Below the pieces are notes generated by a model that worked only from the letters and a program-made list of their open reading frames with translations, was not told the DNA's origin and searched no databases. A program made the translations under genes and the position numbers. Below, piece after piece: positions 60,939 through 64,000 of a stretch of DNA of 64,000 nucleotides; position 1 is the stretch's first letter; every line of letters starts with the position of its first letter. The DNA comes from Lachnospiraceae bacterium (GTDB taxonomy: Bacteria > Bacillota > Clostridia > Lachnospirales > Lachnospiraceae). The stretch spans positions 62,001 to 126,000 of the forward strand of contig QOUV01000004.1 of the NCBI GenBank assembly GCA_003862155.1, read 5' to 3'.

Positions 60939-61167
60939 TTATCCACTTTATCCACAATCTGAATGTGAACAGAACAAAAATTTTTTTGTTGATATAATCT
61001 CGTCTGAATAGTTATCCACAATCATTTTCCACTGTCAGAAAAAGTATTAAAAAAATAAGACTCCTGCACAAAGCCTGTAAAATCAACACTTACAGCCTTT
61101 ATGCACGAGTCTCATTCTTTAATATCTGCCAGGTAAAACACCACTTATCAACACAAGCTGTGGATAA
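60939..61167. other. Cluster of DnaA boxes (origin-like region)
   Basis: Consensus boxes TTATCCACA at 60948-60956 and 61012-61020, and TGTGGATAA (reverse) at 61159-61167. One-mismatch boxes TTATCCACT at 60939-60947 and TTATCAACA at 61145-61153, plus a weaker TGTTGATAT (60987-60995). The interval is AT-rich. It lies exactly where gene direction switches from left to right. Origin function is inferred; dnaA and dnaN are not nearby, and the last two strong boxes lie inside a hairpin of the candidate RNA. Confidence 0.6.
60990..60998 (+). promoter_or_regulatory. Extended -10 promoter-like site
   Basis: TGATATAAT, an extended -10 element, on the plus strand, identical to the one before tyrS (61396-61404). 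No clear -35 and no obvious gene directly downstream; the hairpin at 61055-61115 would end such a transcript. Low-confidence. Confidence 0.35.
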
Positions 61168-61248
61168 ACTGTGCTATTCCGAGATTGTTGACAGATCACA
61201 TTCAGGTGCGGATGCGAATTACTCCCTCACACATTTTTTTCACTTTTC
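61048..61248 (-). ncRNA. Candidate structured small RNA or mntP leader
   Basis: A near-consensus minus-strand promoter (61283-61255) should start RNA near 61248. The transcript folds into a 5' hairpin, a long stem CACAGUUUAUC-CACA...UGUG-GAUAAGUGGUG enclosed by AUCUGUC/GGCAGAU, and a terminator-like stem (61055-61080 with 61090-61115, four mismatches) followed by UUAUUUUUUU. No significant open frame. Not recognised as 6S, tmRNA, RNase P or a known riboswitch. Could be an independent sRNA or a terminating leader of mntP, about 190 bp downstream. Confidence 0.6.
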
Positions 61249-61254
61249 GAATGT

Positions 61255-61283
61255 AGTATAAAAACTTTTTCACTCCATGTCAA
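61255..61283 (-). promoter_or_regulatory. Strong sigmaA promoter of the candidate RNA
   Basis: Minus strand TTGACA (61283-61278), 17-bp spacer, TATACT (61260-61255): perfect -35, near-perfect -10, optimal spacing. A short palindrome TTGCAC-G-GTGCAA (61300-61312) lies just upstream of the -35 box and may be an operator. Confidence 0.8.
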
Positions 61284-61395
61284 TATCTGCATATGTACTT
61301 TGCACGGTGCAAGCTATATAAATTCTCTGAAGTTGCAGCCTTATCTCTACCAACAGTCACCGTCAATGTAAGGTCTTTTAAGATTTGTTTTTCTA

Positions 61396-61404
61396 TGATA
61401 TAAT
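61396..61404 (+). promoter_or_regulatory. Extended -10 promoter of tyrS
   Basis: TGATATAAT, a full TGnTATAAT element, with no good -35. The start codon is ~105 bp downstream. The 5' leader shows no T-box signature. Confidence 0.65.
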
Positions 61405-61510
61405 AATCGAATGTTTGCAGAACTTTTTATGATAATTAATGGATATTTATGTGCATCAACACTAAATTAATCTCTTTTTTTATTTTTATTAGTCTTAATT
61501 TGGAGGTATT

Positions 61511-62734
61511 ATGACTTTATATGATGAGCTTGTTGCCCGCGGCCTTATAGCGCAGGTGACTGATGAACCACAGATAAAAGATCTTATAAATAACGGTAAA
61601 GCCACTTTTTATATAGGTTTCGATCCGACCGCAGATTCACTTCACGTAGGCCATTTCATGGCTATGATTCTTATGAAGAGACTTCAGCAGGGCGGAAACA
61701 AGCCTATCGCACTGATGGGCGGTGGCACAGCCATGATCGGTGATCCGTCAGGCCGTACCGATATGAGAAAAATGATGACGGTCGAGACCATCGACCACAA
61801 CGTCGAGTGCTTTAAGAAGCAGATGAGCCGCTTCATCGAATTCGGCGAGGGAAAGGCCAGAATTGTAAACAACGCTGACTGGCTCAGGAACCTGAATTTC
61901 CTCGACTTTATGCGTGATATCGGATCATACTTCTCAGTTAATGATATGCTGCGCGCCAGAGCCTATGTAAACAGAATGGAGAGAGGCCTTTCATTTCTTG
62001 AATTCTCATACATGCTGATGCAGAGCTACGATTTCCTTCGTCTGTACGAGGATTACGGCTGCAACATGGAGTTCGGAGGCGACGATCAGTGGTCAAACAT
62101 GCTTGGTGGCACTGAGCTTATCAGAAAGAAGCTCGGCAAAGACGCTTACGCTATGACGATTGCCCTCCTGTTAAAGCACGACGGAACTAAGATGGGAAAG
62201 ACTGCCGGTGGTGCTGTCTGGCTTGATCCGGATAAGACAAGTCCATACGATTTTTACCAGTACTGGAGAAATGTCGATGACCAGGATGTCTGCGGTTTCC
62301 TTAGAAAAATGACTTTCCTTCCTCTCGAGCAGATCGACGAGATGGACAAGTGGCAGGGCGAGCAGCTCAACGAGGCAAAAAAGATTTTGGCTCACGAGCT
62401 TACTTCCATGGTTCACGGCGAGGACGAGGCCAGGAAGGCTGAATCAGCTGCAATCTCTGTATTTACAACAGGTTCCTCTGAGAATATGCCTGAGGCAGAA
62501 ATCACTGACGCCGATTTCCGTGACGGAAGCATCGATATAGTCGGCGTTCTTGTCGCTGCAAAGCTTGCCGGCTCCAGAAACGAGGCCCGCAGGGCAGTAG
62601 AGCAGGGCGGTGTAACTGTAAACGGTGACAAAATAACCGATATCCACACTACCTACAGCAGCGATGATTTTTCAAAGGATTTTGTACTCCGCAAGGGAAA
62701 GAAGAAGTTCTGCAAGGTTGTTCTTGATAAATAA
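61511..62734 (+). CDS. tyrS: Tyrosyl-tRNA synthetase
   Basis: 407 residues. Class I motifs YIGFDPTADSLHVGHF (HIGH type) near 36 and KMGKTAGGAVWLDP (KMSKS type) near 228; tyrosine-site segments SFLEFSYMLMQSYDF and GGDDQWSNM; C-terminal S4 domain (about 340-407, AGSRNEARRAVEQGGVTVNGD). Start follows GGAGG. The toxin-antitoxin pair begins two bases after its stop. Confidence 0.97.
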   Translation: MTLYDELVARGLIAQVTDEPQIKDLINNGKATFYIGFDPTADSLHVGHFMAMILMKRLQQGGNKPIALMGGGTAMIGDPSGRTDMRKMMTVETIDHNVECFKKQMSRFIEFGEGKARIVNNADWLRNLNFLDFMRDIGSYFSVNDMLRARAYVNRMERGLSFLEFSYMLMQSYDFLRLYEDYGCNMEFGGDDQWSNMLGGTELIRKKLGKDAYAMTIALLLKHDGTKMGKTAGGAVWLDPDKTSPYDFYQYWRNVDDQDVCGFLRKMTFLPLEQIDEMDKWQGEQLNEAKKILAHELTSMVHGEDEARKAESAAISVFTTGSSENMPEAEITDADFRDGSIDIVGVLVAAKLAGSRNEARRAVEQGGVTVNGDKITDIHTTYSSDDFSKDFVLRKGKKKFCKVVLDK

Positions 62735-62736
62735 TT

Positions 62737-63006
62737 ATGACTTCTGACGAATATTTTGATGCTGTAAAAGCTCTATTAAAGCAATACGATGTGAAACGTG
62801 CAGTCCTCTTCGGCTCCAGAGCCAAGGGGACTGCAACGCCACACAGCGATTTTGATATCGCTGTCAGTGGAGTAGAGGACATCGACGGATTAAGAGATGC
62901 CATTTATGACATCCCTTCTCTTTTTTCTACAGACATTGTGGACCTAGACAGGCCACTCAGCCAAAACCTCAGGGAGGATATCGAGCAGTATGGCATACAG
63001 ATTTGA
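62737..63006 (+). CDS. mntA: MNT-type nucleotidyltransferase (MntA-like antitoxin)
   Basis: 89 residues. Minimal nucleotidyltransferase with GSRAKGTATPHSDFDIAV (the GSx10DxD catalytic motif). In HepT-MntA systems this protein adds AMP to the HEPN toxin and silences it. Begins two bases after tyrS with a weak ribosome site, so translation is probably coupled. Overlaps the HEPN gene by 17 bp. Confidence 0.88.
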   Translation: MTSDEYFDAVKALLKQYDVKRAVLFGSRAKGTATPHSDFDIAVSGVEDIDGLRDAIYDIPSLFSTDIVDLDRPLSQNLREDIEQYGIQI

Positions 63007-63394
63007 AAAACGTTTCAACAGTTTTAAAAAATCCTTAGAATCTCTGAAAACCGCTCGTGACCGCGACTGGACAGATGATTTTGTACTAAGCGGTACTGGC
63101 GCGAAATTCTGTATCACCTTTGAACTCGCATGGAAAACCATCAAGGATGTACTGATTGAGTACTATGGGATTGATGATTTCGTTACCGGCTCACCAAAGG
63201 ATACCTTGAGACGCGCTTTCAAAACTGATCTTATAGATGATGACAGTTGGCTTAAGATGGCAACTCTTCGAAATGAAATCGCACACGACTATGACCTGGA
63301 CCTTGTCGAAGAATCTATGCAAGCGATTACAGGTGAATACGTTTCACTCTTTGAAAAGCTTGTTGAAAAAATAAACGCCATCTGTGAGAAATAA
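62990..63394 (+). CDS. hepT: HEPN-domain protein (HepT/HI0074-like toxin)
   Basis: 134 residues of four-helix HEPN type. The active motif LRNEIAHDYD near 96 contains R-x4-H-x-Y, exactly the form whose Tyr is AMPylated in HepT-MntA. Also fits the HI0074 substrate-binding family usually paired with HI0073-type MNT proteins. A tRNA- or mRNA-targeting RNase toxin is the likely role, but not all HI0074 members are proven toxins. Start overlaps the mntA gene by 17 bp. Confidence 0.85.
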   Translation: MAYRFEKRFNSFKKSLESLKTARDRDWTDDFVLSGTGAKFCITFELAWKTIKDVLIEYYGIDDFVTGSPKDTLRRAFKTDLIDDDSWLKMATLRNEIAHDYDLDLVEESMQAITGEYVSLFEKLVEKINAICEK

Positions 63395-63463
63395 TCTTAA
63401 ATCAGATTTACGTTGAATGCTTTTCATTTATGAAAAATAACCACTATAATCGAAAGGATTTTC

Positions 63464-64000
63464 ATGCCTGAGATTTCTATTATAACTCCTGTCTACAATG
63501 CAGGCCCATATCTTAAAAATACTATAACCTCTGTGTTCTCACAGAGGTTTTCTTCTTATGAGTGGCTGATCTGTGACGATGGCTCGACTGACGATTCCGC
63601 TGAGATTCTTTCAGCAGCCGCAGTCTCAAATCCGAATATCCATGTATTCACACAGGAAAATCACGGTGTCTCAGCCGCGAGAAACACCTGCCTTCGCCAC
63701 ATAAACGGCAGATACCTGATGTATCTCGACGCAGATGATACCTTAGAAACCGACTGCTTATCCAAACTCCATGAAAAAATGTCCGTTTCCCGTGCTGATC
63801 TGTGTATCTATGGATGGAACATCCTTCAAGGTGAAAAGCTTTTTTCATATGTGTTCGAGGATAAAGAACTCAATGCATCGCCCGAGGAGCGATACGAGAT
63901 GATTCTTAAGGATCCGTATCTCTGCGGCGGGGGCTATCCGTGGAACAAAATCTGGCGTGTTGACTCATTAGGAAAAATCCCGTTTTTTGACGAAAATCTC
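63464..64000 (+). CDS. Family 2 glycosyltransferase (3' end outside window)
   Basis: 179 codons to the window edge, no stop. Start at 63464 behind AAAGGA. Begins MPEISIITPVYNAGPYLKNT, with the nucleotide-sugar loop CDDGSTDDS near 39 and the DxD motif YLDADD near 89, typical of GT-A family 2 enzymes that build surface polysaccharide or glycolipid. The gap after hepT (69 bp) shows no terminator. Likely the first gene of a surface-glycan cluster, but nothing further is visible. Confidence 0.9.
   Translation, partial: MPEISIITPVYNAGPYLKNTITSVFSQRFSSYEWLICDDGSTDDSAEILSAAAVSNPNIHVFTQENHGVSAARNTCLRHINGRYLMYLDADDTLETDCLSKLHEKMSVSRADLCIYGWNILQGEKLFSYVFEDKELNASPEERYEMILKDPYLCGGGYPWNKIWRVDSLGKIPFFDENL

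Noticed and set aside
61048-61248. 6S RNA
   Set aside because: The 5' and 3' ends do not pair into a closing stem around a central bubble; the 3' end is a separate terminator hairpin.
60858-61250. yybP-ykoY manganese riboswitch before mntP
   Set aside because: Only a GGGAGUA fragment is reminiscent; the conserved partner segment and four-way layout are not visible.
61380-61510. T-box leader of tyrS
   Set aside because: No GGTGG/ACCGCG antiterminator sequence or specifier loop could be found in the short leader.

Overview
The window looks like a chromosomal segment of a motile, strictly anaerobic Clostridia bacterium, most likely a member of the Lachnospiraceae. This rests on gene content: the [FeFe]-hydrogenase maturase HydF, a DUF438/DUF1858 redox-sensor protein, a Firmicutes-type large SRP RNA with an Alu domain, a Firmicutes-style Tad pilus locus, a flagellar-type sigma-28 promoter, strong AGGAGG ribosome sites and several TTG starts. 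No species can be named from the sequence alone.

Layout. 1-340 is a regular array of 38-bp hairpins next to the hflX terminator. 0.3-13.5 kb carries genes on both strands: hflX, a DUF438 sensor, an esterase, aspA behind a structured leader, an Lrp regulator, DAHP synthase, an orphan cobJ-like methyltransferase, an SOS-like Pol Y cassette, pgi and murG. 13.5-24.8 kb is almost entirely leftward. It holds a HIT protein, a flavodoxin-like/SCP2 fusion and a complete Tad (type IVb) pilus operon running from the prepilin peptidase (24.7 kb) to an FHA protein (15.4 kb). That operon includes a 56-codon Flp pilin gene at 19806-19976. 25-30 kb holds a FliS-like gene and a 1114-residue DUF6240-like protein behind a near-consensus sigma-28 promoter, then two small membrane proteins.

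30-60.9 kb is leftward housekeeping DNA: recR-ybaB-dnaX, pfkA, greA, rpiB, galM, cvpA, glgB, a large TPR/acidic/AAA protein, a transporter, xth, a YbhJ-type hydratase, hydF, and the block metG-tatD-rsmA-GGDEF-GIY-YIG-tadA-GNAT. The plus-strand exceptions are tRNA-Ser(CGA), the SRP RNA and an XRE regulator. The 653-bp gap between mntP and tyrS (60858-61510) holds a cluster of DnaA boxes, the switch from leftward to rightward genes, and a candidate ~200-nt structured minus-strand RNA with its own near-consensus promoter and terminator. To the right, tyrS is followed immediately by a MntA-HepT-type toxin-antitoxin pair and a glycosyltransferase cut by the window edge.

How it fits together. The Tad operon should build an Flp pilus. 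It has unusual parts: two A24 peptidases, a TadZ without a P-loop, a TadC with an extra outer domain, and a pseudopilin with twin Cys/His modules. The sigma-28 gene pair points to flagella. dnaX-ybaB-recR, SRP RNA-tadA and rsmA-tatD-metG are origin-proximal in Bacillus, which agrees with the DnaA-box cluster and strand switch at 61 kb, although dnaA and dnaN are not in the window.
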